The position numbers and the translations under genes are program-made. A DNA stretch of 64,000 nt. It comes from Diplodia intermedia (Eukaryota > Ascomycota > Dothideomycetes > Botryosphaeriales > Botryosphaeriaceae). Shown here piece after piece: positions 23,274 through 34,193 of this stretch. The stretch is from NCBI GenBank assembly GCA_021495925.1, contig JAKEKT010000119.1:30245-94244 (forward strand), given 5' to 3'. The notes beneath the pieces were generated by a model that had not been told where the DNA came from, made no database searches, and worked only from the letters and a program-made list of their open reading frames with translations. The number at the start of each line of letters is the position of its first letter. The first letter of the stretch is position 1.

Positions 23274-24672
23274 TTAGTAGACAGACGACTTTCTCCTCCT
23301 TCCGCTGAACGCGCCGCAGGTATTGATGACATCCCGCAAAGCCTCGTGGGCATGGTCTTCGCGGCGGTCGATGAAGCCGTTGAAGTAATGTGGGAGGAAG
23401 CGGCGGGAGTCTTGTAACTAGTTAGCACCAGACATCACCTAGACTCCAGTAGACGCGGCAGTACTTACTTGCGTGGTCCTCCGCGAACTCCACCCCCTCA
23501 CCACCCCGCTTGACCGTCTCCTTCACGGCCTCCTCGAGCAGGCCGGTGCCGACGCCTTTGCCTCTGTAGCGCAGCTTCACCGTCCAAGCCTTGATTACAC
23601 CCTTGCCCTTGCGCCGCCTCGCCGCCTTGTTTCCTGTGCTGCTGGGACCAGCCCAGCCAAGCACCAATGCGCCAATGACCTGCCCGCCAAACCGTGTGAT
23701 GATAACGCTGTCGGCGCCCTCGTCCAAGAAGCTCCAATTGACCGACTCGGCGTGGCGGATGTAACCACTCGTCAAGAGCCGTACCGCCACCAGACAGGCC
23801 ATGGCGACGCCGGCGCCCGTGGTGAACAGCAGCGGCACGTCGCCGGGCTGCTTGTACATGTACCTGTACAGCAGCCCCAGCATGAGCACGTAACCGCCGA
23901 TCACTGCCGGATGTGACAGAAGCGCCCACGAAGCCGCCTGACGCTGTTGGGCCACGCTATCGGCGACGAGCTTGAGCGCAGTGATCTTGTCCTCGTCGTC
24001 GACCGCTGCCACCGTCGCCAGCTCCGGCACGTTTGCCAGTGGGTCCGCAGCAGGAGACGGTGCCGCCGGCACGTGGAGCGATCGCAGCTGCTGCGGTTGC
24101 AGCTGCTGCTCACGGACCCCCTCCTGATGACGACGCTGCCGCACCTGAGACGCGTTTTGTTGTTGCGGTTGTTTCGACCCCGAGGCGCCCAGCGTGGGCG
24201 AGAGCAGATCCGTCGGTCCCATCACGTCGCTGCCGTACTCGTCCGCCGACATTGGCACGGCCGACGCAAGCGGCGATGGTGGTGGCAGGTGCGAAGTCCA
24301 TGTCTCGCTGCCGCCGCGCATCGAGGGCGGCGTCGAGATTGGCGACGGGAAGGGCGAGTCGACGTCCGGAAGCGTCAGGTTCGCGGAGAGGGAGGTCAGA
24401 AACGCTGCGATAAGAGACGTGTGAGCGGCGTGCGTCGGGTCGAATTTTGCGCATCGAAGCGTAAGAAGCCGGAGCTGAAGCTTCGCCTCGCGGCCATTGA
24501 GGGGCCGTATTCACTCACCAGCCGCGGTTCTGGACCCTGGAATCGAGGCGCCCCGCCGGTGCTCACCAAAGGCAGGCGGTTGAGGGAAGGAGGGAGTCGA
24601 GGTCGGCGGGGCAGCGTGGGCGTGGTGGATGGAGTTCTTGATGGTGTTGATGGGAACTACATGGCGGACCAT
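23274..24672 (-). CDS. GNAT acetyltransferase with two membrane segments
   Basis: Predicted acetyl-CoA-dependent N-acetyltransferase of about 408 residues. Exons 24519-24672, 23469-24404 and 23274-23410 join in phase. Exon 1 starts MVRHVVPINTIKNSI. A disordered Pro/Gln-rich N-terminus leads to two hydrophobic segments at ~210-265 (HPAVIGGYVLMLGLLYRYMY and LLFTTGAGVAMACLVAVRLL). The GNAT fold follows, with VIITRFGGQVIGALVLGW and the acetyl-CoA loop LRYRGKGVGTGLLEEAV, and ends EDHANSRRFLPHYFNGFIDR. NAT8-type enzymes combine membrane helices and a GNAT domain in a related way. A second in-phase donor at 24566 would shorten exon 1. The substrate is unknown. Confidence 0.8.
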
Positions 24673-25493
24673 GATGGCAATATATTTGCCTTAGCAGCTG
24701 GAAATAAATTAATTACAGAAATCGATCGCTTGGGAGAGCGGTAGTGCTGGAGGGCGGCGGGGAGGGCATGTTGAAGAGTAGTCGCAGGCCAATTATCGCT
24801 GCACGTTTTGGCTGATAAGCCAAGACGGCGCAGCAGAAGGGCTGGCGCGCCCGGGGCGCTCGCGTGACCGGCCTGGCCATGGCCGCGTGCGCCGCCTGCG
24901 ACGAAAACTCTGAAGGATTTGCAGATTTGCGGCGTGAAGGGCGCGGGTTTTGGAGGGCGGTCTGGCGCAGGAACTCGGGCAACGCGCGCTGTTTAATGAA
25001 GCCCGTGACGTCGTCCTGCCCGTTTTACCCGCCCCGGGCGCAATTGCACGCAACGCTCCGCTGCGACCTTGGCAGCCAGCCCATCGTAATTTCCGCCGCT
25101 GCGGAGACGAACCTGTCGAATTCTGAATGCTGCTTACTGCGAATGGAAGGACGAGCGATGACTGCCCTGGTATCGCTCCCGCCAAAAGCCTTCTGGAGTC
25201 CCATCTATGCTGTGCAAAAAGCCCACTGCAGCTCCCAACCCATCCAACCTGCGCCGCTAACAACAAAATGCTCTCTCTGTACAACAACCCATAACTGTAT
25301 AAACCCCCGCGCCCGCAAACGCTTTTCTCGTGAATTAGAACCGCCTTCTATGAAGTGAAAACAAACTGTCTCTCCGCGCTCAAAATGTCAAATCCAGATC
25401 TTGCGCCGAGGTGTTGAAGTGCAAAAGTGAAAAACTGCCGAACTGTAGAAAATGGAAATAAAATGGAGATCGGTGCTGCCGCTAACCCTCCGC
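24673..25493. other. Intergenic
   Basis: Between two minus-strand genes. It holds the GNAT promoter and the kinase 3' end. No supportable gene. Confidence 0.6.
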
Positions 25494-28059
25494 TCACTTC
25501 TTGTGGCTGGGGGCCGCCTGTGCCGCAACGGCCGTCGCGCTGCCTGGCTCAAGCGTGTGCGTGTGGTTGTCCGCGTTGATGATTTTACCGCCATCAAGCT
25601 GCTGGCACACTGGAGTCCCCTTGACCCACTTATCCTCCATGATCTCCTCCAGCTTCGCCCGCTTCGTCGGGTCAATCTCCAGCATGCGTCCGATGATGTG
25701 ACGGCTCTCGCGGGGGAGCAGGCGCAGAAGGCGCCACGGTCCCTTGATCGTCTGTTGTGCTTGCGGCGCCGTGGACGTGTCCTTGCTGTTCCTCGACGGC
25801 GGTGCATTCTGTGAACTCCCACCAGCTGTAGTGGGACGGTCGTTCTGGGTGTCGCCGTTGGGTTGATTGTTGTTGTTTTGACTCGTGTCTTTAGGGTCGA
25901 CCTGGCTGGGCATCCTGCTCGCTGGCGCACTTTCAATAGCACGCTTGGACGAACGCTCGTGCTCCTTCACGTCAAGAGTGCTGTGAGAGGGTCCATGCAT
26001 TTCCGAAGATTTTCTTGACGTGTGCTGCGGCCAGTCGTTGGTGTTTGGTGGCGAAACAAAGAGCTTGAAAGAATTGTCCGATGTACGCGGTGCTTTCCAA
26101 GGGAAACGACGCAGAGTCATACAGCAGAAAATGATAGCGATGGACCAGATATCAGTAGGCTGCGGATCATACTTCTGCAGGTCATAGACCTCAGGTGCAA
26201 GGTACGGGTCAGAGCCAACAATGCCTGCAGCGCTTTGGAGTTAGTCGGATTGCGGCCTTTCCCCTCTTTATCGACAGGATGTTGGGTTGTAAAAACTTAC
26301 CACTAGCCAGAACAATTTCGGTCTCGAAGGGATATCTGTAGACAGCGGCACTGCCAAAATCGATGATCTTCATGATGCCGTGCTCATTGACAACCACATT
26401 GTCCAACTTCAGATCCCGATGCGCCAACCCCATGCCGTGCAGGTACGAAACTCCGTTCAAGATCTGGAGAGTGCAGCAAGCGACCTCTTCTCTACTCATC
26501 TTGCCCGTCATGACGATGGCAAAGAGGTCGAATGGCGCATATTCCATCACGACATACCAGTTACTCTTTTCTTGGACCAGGTCCATGGTCTCAATAATGT
26601 TGCCGTGATGCAGCGTGGAGCCAATACAGAACTCGCCGGTGAGCTTCTTGGTGTATTCCTTTTCGCTCTCGTAGGAGTGTTTGGCACGGAACTGCTTGAC
26701 GGCAAACACTGTGCTATCGCTCGCTCTCTTTATAATGCGAACCGATCCTCCTGCACCCGAGCCGAGAACCTTTCCAAACTTTCCATACTTGGCTTCAAGG
26801 CCATGGTCGTCAGCGAATGGTATTGCGACAGTGGCGCTTCTGGAAGGAGGAGTACGCGTTCCCGATTTGCTGTTCTTTGCCGACAGGACGCCGGCGGATT
26901 CCGAGGGAGACACAGGCCTGCTCTTGCTCTTGTCCCGCTTGTGGCCCCCAATCTTGAAGAACCTCTTCAGTTCCGACATTGATCCGTGCTTTTCTTTCAG
27001 GTTATCACTAAATTCTTCACGATGGTCATCGTGCTCGTGCTTGTCATGCTTCTTATGGTGATGGGCGTGGAAGAGCGTATGACGTTTCCCTTCCTTTTCC
27101 GATCCGTTGCCTCTGGACCGGGGGAGTGGCGCTGTTGCAGACTTGGTTTTCGCCTCGCGGTCACGTCCGAATATAAACCTGGGATCTAGCGACGACCTGT
27201 CGCGGGGCTGCGGCGCACGCTTGGAGCGCGAGTAGGGATCATCGATTTCGCCTCTTGGCGACAAGGTCGGGCGCATGTACGGCGACTGTGGGGCAGGGGT
27301 GCTGGGGCCAGTCCCGGCATCCCCAGGAGTACTTGTGCCGGAAGCGGAGGGGCTAACATCCTTTGAGCCAGGTAAAGAGTCGCCGGAAGGTCCAACGATG
27401 AATCTGGGAGGATCCCGGGGATGACTGGTGACACCCGAAGCGTCGGAGCCACGCTTGGCATACGGCGCGGCAGGAACATTTATGTGCGGCGGCTTTTTCC
27501 TCTCCTCCTCGGAGGCCGACAACGACGTGGGCGGAGTATCGTGGGGTGGAGACACCTCGGGGGTCATGATGGTCGAGTCCTGCGAGAGCCGGCTCGCAGG
27601 CGCCGAACTCTGCTTGCTGTCCCTGGACTGGGTTGCGGCGGGGGTGAGTGGAGGAGAGTGCATGGTCGAAGTCGGCGGAGAGGGTCTGGGCGACGGAGCG
27701 CCAGAAAATGCCATGGGCGTTCGCGAACCCGACGAGGGAGAGGGCGCCTACAAGTACGGATCAGCATGCGGAACGAAGACCGAGTCATTAGCCAAGTCGC
27801 TTACTCTGGAAGCCGGCAACGACACAGGCTCATAAGAGAAGTTTTCCAGTCTCTTTGACTGGAGACGCGAGTTCTGCAGCGTGGAGGCGAGGTTGCGGAG
27901 GCCCTCTTGTGCTTCCGGGTCAAGGTCGTTTCTTGGCCTTTCCGTTCCCGTCATCGTCTCGACTTGTTGGAGCGCCTGTTCGGGCTCGATCTCTTCGTTG
28001 TGCGAGGCGAACCGCACACCCTGTTGGAGGGCCTCGTCGCCCTGCTCGAGTTTGGACAT
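25494..28059 (-). CDS. SAT4: HAL4/SAT4-type serine/threonine protein kinase
   Basis: Predicted fungal kinase of the Npr1/Hal5 group. In yeast, Sat4/Hal4 supports potassium uptake through Trk1 and so salt tolerance. Exons 27805-28059, 26301-27747 and 25494-26224 give 810 residues. The N-terminal ~400 residues are Ser/Pro/His-rich and probably regulatory. The kinase domain (~408-760) has the glycine loop (VLGSGAGGSVRIIKR), ATP lysine in FAVKQF (~436), AHRDLKLDN (Asp ~530), IIDFGSA (~548) and SDPYLAPEV. A Ser/Asn/Pro-rich insert of about 100 residues sits before RHIIGRMLEIDPTKRAKLEE. The start MSKLEQGDEALQQG is used because its exon splices in frame through a 57-nt intron and reads like coding sequence; an internal ATG at 27714 is an alternative. 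Divergent from SVF1. Confidence 0.9.
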
Positions 28060-29042
28060 TTTCGGAAGGAGCCTGGTAAACGTCTCAGTCAGAGGATCCT
28101 GGGTGGCTGCGGCATGCAAGACGACGGCGGGCCGACCGCCACGCGGAGGGATGCACTGACGCACCAGCAAAATTAAGCTTACTTTGTCGTAGCCGCAGAT
28201 GAGTCTTCGTGGGCAAGCTAGATCGGACGAAACCAAAGCTGCGAGTGCCGTGGTGAGTGCTGGTGTGGACGAGGACAAGGGCAGCGAGAGAGCATCCGCC
28301 GTGCGCGGGCGGGAGTGCCGACGGATGAAAGGCGTGCAGGTGGGCCAATGGCGGGGAGCACTCAGGCGGGTCTTCCTGTTCCTGGGAACCGGGGTCGAGG
28401 CAGCGCAACCGGGCGTGGATAGAAGAGTCGTCACAGCGATTGAGATGACGCCCGCGTCATAGGGCGCGCGAGGGGAGAGGGCTGGGCGCGGCCGGGAATT
28501 GGCCGAGGCACAGAGGCAGAGGGCGAGCAAAAGCCGGCTGGGCGCGCTGGGAGTCTCGGCGGCGAGACTGGGGTGCGGGCTGCAGCGGAAGCGCTGGGGG
28601 CGGCGATCGTCTGCGCGCAAGTGGACCTGCGTGGTGAGGAGAGAGGAGAGGGACGAAATCGCTGGAGACGTGCGATGTGCGGCGCGCGGCGGCCGTGGCC
28701 TTGTCAGCGGGGCCCGGCTTCTGCGCTCCAGGGCCGCGGGCTATGACGGCGAGGTCGCTCATGGCAGACTCTGCGCGGCTAGAATCCTCATCCACCGTGA
28801 CACACCCACCAGGCCACCAATCGCAGTCAGCCTTGCCTTGTCCTGTTTCGGCACAAGACCCGCCAAGGCACGCCCCGCCGCTTCCGCCCAGCGACACCTT
28901 CCGCGCCCGCGCGCGCGTGCCTCGCCTTTCCTGCCTTCTAGACGCGCCGAACTTTCGCTGCCTGCCGCCTTGCCGCCCGAACCGTCACCCCCACCCCGAC
29001 ACATCCGTCAACCCAGCCAAACAACTCGCCCTTACATCCACC
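28060..29042. other. Divergent promoter region, kinase and SVF1
   Basis: About 1 kb of GC-rich DNA shared by two divergently transcribed stress-related genes. No coding sequence supported. Confidence 0.6.
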
Positions 29043-30339
29043 ATGTTCAACTGGGCCAAGCAACAGTCAGTCACCTTCCTCCGCGCACCTGCGCCCCAAA
29101 TGCTCACTCTGCAGGCTCGCCAACGTCGCCGGCACCCAGGAGCCCATCTATGGCCCTGAGGCCATCCAGCCTGTTACCAAGCAGGCCGCCGAGACGCCCT
29201 ACACCGAGCTTCAGAAAAATGACCTGAAATGGGTTGCTATGGACTCGACCTGCGTCGAGACGCAGACGTTCTACCTTACCGCCGACAGCGGTCACCTCGG
29301 CATGGTCCAGGTCATATACAGCAATGTAGCGTGAGCAACGTCCTGCGCTTGCCCTTGACTAGGGACTAACAACGCCGCTTCCAGAGGCATCCGAACTACG
29401 TGCCAGTTTAACTGCAAGATCTTCTACCAGGACGGCGGTAAGACGCCGCACCTGTGGTCCTCCGACCCGCTCAACAACCAGCGCTTCGACGACGCCAAGC
29501 TCAACTTCTACGCCGACAACTGCTCCGTCGAGCTCTCTCCCGATGGCTCCTCGTACACGATCAAGTCGTCGACCAATAAGCAAAGCGTTGTGAGCTTGAA
29601 GTTTACCAAGACCGCGCCCGGTTTCGTCGTGGGCAAGAACGGTTCGAGCTACTTCGGCACCGACCCCGCAAACCCTTGGGGCTCGATGAGACACGCCTTC
29701 TGGCCCCGGTGCAAGGTCGAGGGCAGCATCCTGACCAAGGCCGGCGAGATCGACTTCGGCGGCAGGGGCTTCTTCGTGCACGCTCTGCAGGGCATGAAGC
29801 CACATCACGCAGGTGAGAATATCGCGATCGCCGCACCTTTGGCCACCTCCGGGCTAACCTTGACTACAGCCGCTCGTTGGAACTTTGTCAACTTCCAGTC
29901 GCCTACCTACTCTGCCGTCATGATGGAGTACGTCACCCCTCCTTCGTACGGCTCGACTGTTGTCAGCGTTGGCGGCATCGCGACCGAAGGCGGGCTCATT
30001 TTCGGTGGAGCAAAGAACACTGCAATCCACACGGAGAAGAAGCAGGACACGGACAACGACTGGCCCGAGCCTGTCTCTGCATCGTACCTTTGGGACGGCA
30101 AGACTGCGGACGGAAAGGATGTTCATGCGGAGCTCACCGGTTCCCTTGGGCCGCGTGTGGATCGCGTTGACGTCATGGCAGAGGTCCCGGGTTTCGTCAA
30201 GGCTATTGTTGCCAGCGCGGCCGGCACCAAGCCTTACATCTACCAGTACATTCCCAAGCTGACTCTGAAGATCAAGGTCGGCGATGAGGAGAAGACTGAG
30301 GAGGGCACTCTCTTCACCGAGGCCACCTTCATTTCGTGA
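29043..30339 (+). CDS. SVF1: Survival factor Svf1
   Basis: Svf1 is a lipocalin-like fungal protein needed for survival of oxidative and cold stress and implicated in ceramide handling between ER and Golgi in yeast. Four exons (29043-29065, 29115-29330, 29385-29812, 29870-30339) give 378 residues, about the family's usual size. The protein starts [20 protein letters not shown] and shows Svf1-type blocks such as LQKNDLKWVAMDSTCVETQT, FYLTADSGHLGMVQVIYSN, FWPRCKVEGSI and FFVHALQGMKPHHAAARWNF, with a C-terminal beta-rich half. All junctions are canonical and in phase. There is no signal peptide or membrane segment, consistent with a cytosolic or peripheral membrane protein. Confidence 0.93.
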
Positions 30340-32022
30340 GCTCTCTAGGGGGTATTTGATGTTTCAGTGTGGTGTCTTGCCCCTCTACTAATGTCATTGG
30401 GGGCGGCTTGACGAGGAACTCCGCTCACCCATCTTTCAGTTCACTTTCCAGGTTTGGAAAAGACAGGGTACACTAGAAGCGTGTGACTGTTGCATACTCA
30501 CTCGCTACTTGCATTGCATTCCCTCTCGATTGGATTAGTGCCATGGGAGGCACGAATATCATATCATTTTAATCGATTAGATTCGCACGAAGCTGGACGT
30601 TTGGCGTGAGCTCACCAGCACTAATGAATGGAAAGATCCCTCAAGACAAGCTTGCTCTCTGGTGCCATAGTTTCCTACTCCTCAAGCCATGCATACCTTG
30701 TGGCTCAGAATCCCCTCATCGTCGCCTGCCGAGCTTTCCAGCGACTTGGCATCACCTATATTTGGGCTGCGCCAACCATAGCTCTACGTAAACATCGCTT
30801 TCGCCCTGCGCAAACCCTTTCATTCACGGGTTCTCTTCACGCGTCGAATGACTCACCGAGCCCCGAGAGAAATTGTTAAGCAGTCATACGTCCACTCTGT
30901 ACCTGTCAGCCGAAGAAATGGGGCGAAAGTCACGAGCTATCTCATGGGCTCTCACGTCCCAAATCGAACCATGAAATCGCGCCATGCGCTGATATGCGCC
31001 GAGTATAGCGCTACCATTGGCCCCCACCGCCTCTTCCCATCTCTCAATTTGGTAGCGCGTTCGCGTCATTTGCAACTTTAATCCATCTGACAGGGTTTGC
31101 AAAACAAAACTCTCCATTGCCACTTTGTGGTTTTCGTATGCCGTTTCAGATGCCGCCGTCATGTATATGTACGCACATACATACATACGTATGTCAGGCC
31201 CCCCACACGCGCGCTACGTATCGGGCGGTCCCGATGATCTTCTTCCCCTTCCCTTCCCCTCTCCCCCACCCCATGATGCGTAAGTAGGGTCCTTGGCCTC
31301 CTTGTCTTGTCTTGGTGCGTGTGGGGGAAGGAAGGAGGCGGCGAATGACGAGAGGGTTCATGAGTCGCGGGGCGAACGACATGAATCGGGGGGGAGGCGA
31401 GATGAGTTAAATTGCACTGATGACGTCGGAGGCGGATGAGGGGTAAGAGAGAGAAGAGCGGGGGAGGGAGGAGTTGCTTGAGAGGGTAGGTGTATTTACT
31501 GCTTACTAGAAGAAGATATGAACAAGGTGGGAAAGTATCGGGGATGGCGATGTGAGTGGGAGACCGCAAGGTGCGTGACCTCCTCACAGCTTACCGCCTG
31601 TTCTGTTCTGTTCTGGTGACAATATGTCGGCGTACGATCAAACGGCAATAGTTGCGTGGTAAAGTGGACGAGTACAAAGAAAGCATGTGTGTCACTTGAT
31701 GTGTAGCCTCTAACGGCGATTCGGTCTCACAAAAGCACCACCAACCACAGCTTATGACCTTACGATGTACTTGAGCGAATTCGACACACCACATTTTCGA
31801 GCAGCTCTACCGGTAAATACTAGAGTTGTCTGCTTTGCAGTATGAAAGTGAGCCTCGCAGTCGGGTCGAGCACGAGTTACGAGCTCATCTACATGATCAC
31901 TGTGGCAGAGTATGGAATCTTGATCATCGATTCAGCGTCTGCATGTCTACCACATCAACAGCAAAGCCGAGCCAAGGCTAGAAGTCCACAAGACCCCGAA
32001 AGGCCCTCTTTTAACCATCCAC
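30340..32022. other. Intergenic, convergent gene ends
   Basis: Between SVF1 and the alpha-glucosidase gene. A short CATA microsatellite lies near 31170-31190. No gene supported. Confidence 0.6.
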
Positions 32023-34193
32023 CTACACGTCCGCCACGGCCAACAATCCCACCCACGGCTTCAACTTGATCTTCCCCTCCGTCGCCAGGCCCTCGGGCTT
32101 CTCCTTGTCATAATTCCAGGCCGCCCACGACTTCACCTTCGCCTCCGCGGGGATCTCCCACTCCACCTCGCTCCCCGAAAAGTTCAGAATCGTGACAAAC
32201 GCCTCCTTCTCGCTCCACCGCTTGTACGCGAACACGGCCTCGTGCGGCGCGCCCAGCGTCGAGAAGTCGCCGTACACGAAGACGTCCTTGTGCTTCTTGC
32301 GGTTGTCGAGGGCGCGCCGCCAGAACTGGTGCACGGACAGCTGGTTGTCGGACGCCGGGTCGTGCGCGAGCTGCCGCTCGGCGTTGACGCTGGGATGGTC
32401 GTCGTTGACGCGCATCCACGGCTGCGCCCCGGGCTTCAGGTTGGGCGAGAAGCCGCCGTGTGGGCCGGACGTCCATTGCATCGGCGTGCGGGCATGGTCG
32501 CGTGCTTTGCGCTGCATGACGTGGCGCGCTTCGGCGAGTTTGGAGGCATCGTTGGGGTGCATGGTGTTCATCCTGGTGTTGTGGGATGTGAGCGGTCGTG
32601 GAAGATGCGAAGGAGGGTGATGATGGGGGTTGAGGGGATATGCTGCTACTTACTTCTTCCAGTAGTTGATGGTCTCGATGTCCTTGTACTCGGCCGGCTC
32701 CCACTCGGGCGGGACGTTTCTCATGCCGAGCTCCTCGCCCTGGTAGACGTAGAGCGTGCCAGAGAGGGTCGTCTGCATCAGGCAGAGCAGCTTGGCGCCG
32801 AGCTCCCTCCACTGGTCGCTGTCGTCGGTGTAGCGTGAGACGCTGCGCGGCTGGTCGTGGTTCTCGATGAAGACGGAGTTCCAACCGTCGCGTTCGATCA
32901 TGAGCCGCTGTAGCCGGTTCACGATGCGGCGCAGGTCGCGGGCGTCCCACGGGTGCAGGGCCAGCTTGAAGCCGAGATCGGGCACGTTGTCGATGTCGAC
33001 AATGTCGAAGGAGAAGATCATCCGCAGCTCGTTCTCCTTCGCACCGACACCCCGGATGATCTCATCTTCGTCACGCACGAAAGGCATCTCGCCTACAGTA
33101 ATGGTGTCGTAGTGAGATAGGACCTTCTCGTGGATCTCTTTCAAGTACTCATGCATGCGCGGGCCGTTGGCGAAGAATTGGTTTCCCGGCTGGAACTGGT
33201 GGCCTGGCGTCTTAGTTGGCGCATCTGGGAATGTCTGCACCTTTGAGATGTGGTTGATGACATCCATACGGAAGCCACAAGCGCCCTTGTCCAACCAAAA
33301 GCGGAGCACATCATGCACGGCCTCGCGTACAGCCTCGCACTCCCAGTTGAGATCCGGCTGCTCAGGCGTGAAAAGAGCAAGGTAGTACTCTTGAGTCTTC
33401 TCATCCCAGGTCCATGCGGAATTGCCCTCACCGAGGAGCATGGCCCAGTTGTTGGGAGGTTGCCGGTTGCCGTTCTCATCAAACTTGGGAGCCCTCCAGA
33501 TGTACCAGTCACGGTGAGGGTCCGTCTTGGAAGAGCGAGACTTGAGGAACCAGGGGTGCTGATCAGGCAGTTAGCAATCTTTCCACCACGTTTGAACGGG
33601 GCTCTTTTCGAGGTTTGAAGTTTATTGGCGAGAGAAGGGGAACCAAAAGCTCCAGACTTTGCTTTGAGTATTTCGTCGAGTTCCACTTACCTGATCAGAG
33701 GTGTGATTGACGACCAAGTCAGCCATAAACTTCATGTCACGCTTTTTCAGCTCAGCGATGAGTTCATCAACATCGCCCAGGGTGCCGTAGCTAGGGTCGA
33801 TATCTTTGTAGTCGGACTAGCATTTGTGTCAATTTCTGACCTGATATCCCAAGGGGTTCTGGGGGTAATTACGACGTCGTATCCCATGTCCGCCTGGGGG
33901 GATTTGAAGATCGGAGACGACCAAACAATATCAACTGCACGTCAAATCCAATCAGCTTTTCACTCAGCAACAAAAACAGGCCATTGTTGTCTAACCTCCC
34001 AAGTCCTTCAGGTAGTCAAGTTTCGCGGTGATTCCCTTGATGTCGCCCCAGCCATCGCCGTTGAGATCGTAGAACGAAGCCGGGTAGATCTTCATTCATC
34101 AGCACTGAATAGATAATGAAGTTTGAGAAGAAGACGTACTTGGTAGACGACGGCCTCCTTCCACCAAGCTTGCTTGTCCGTTCCGGTCGCCAT
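32023..34193 (-). CDS. Alpha-glucosidase / maltase, glycoside hydrolase family 13
   Basis: Hydrolyses terminal alpha-1,4 or alpha-1,6 glucosidic bonds of small oligosaccharides. Six exons (34140-34193, 33996-34089, 33873-33934, 33691-33816, 32654-33558, 32023-32572) give 596 residues, normal for fungal maltase/isomaltase. Catalytic motifs are intact: GFRMDVINH (nucleophile Asp ~211), TVGEMP (acid/base Glu ~269) and IENHDQPRSVSRY (Asp ~347). MADLVVNHTSDQHPWF is the first conserved GH13 region. The C-terminal beta domain ends LKPWVGLLAVADV. The N-terminus (MATGTDKQAWWKEAVVYQ) has no signal peptide, so an intracellular maltase is expected. No maltose permease or MAL-type regulator lies next to it. 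Confidence 0.95.
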
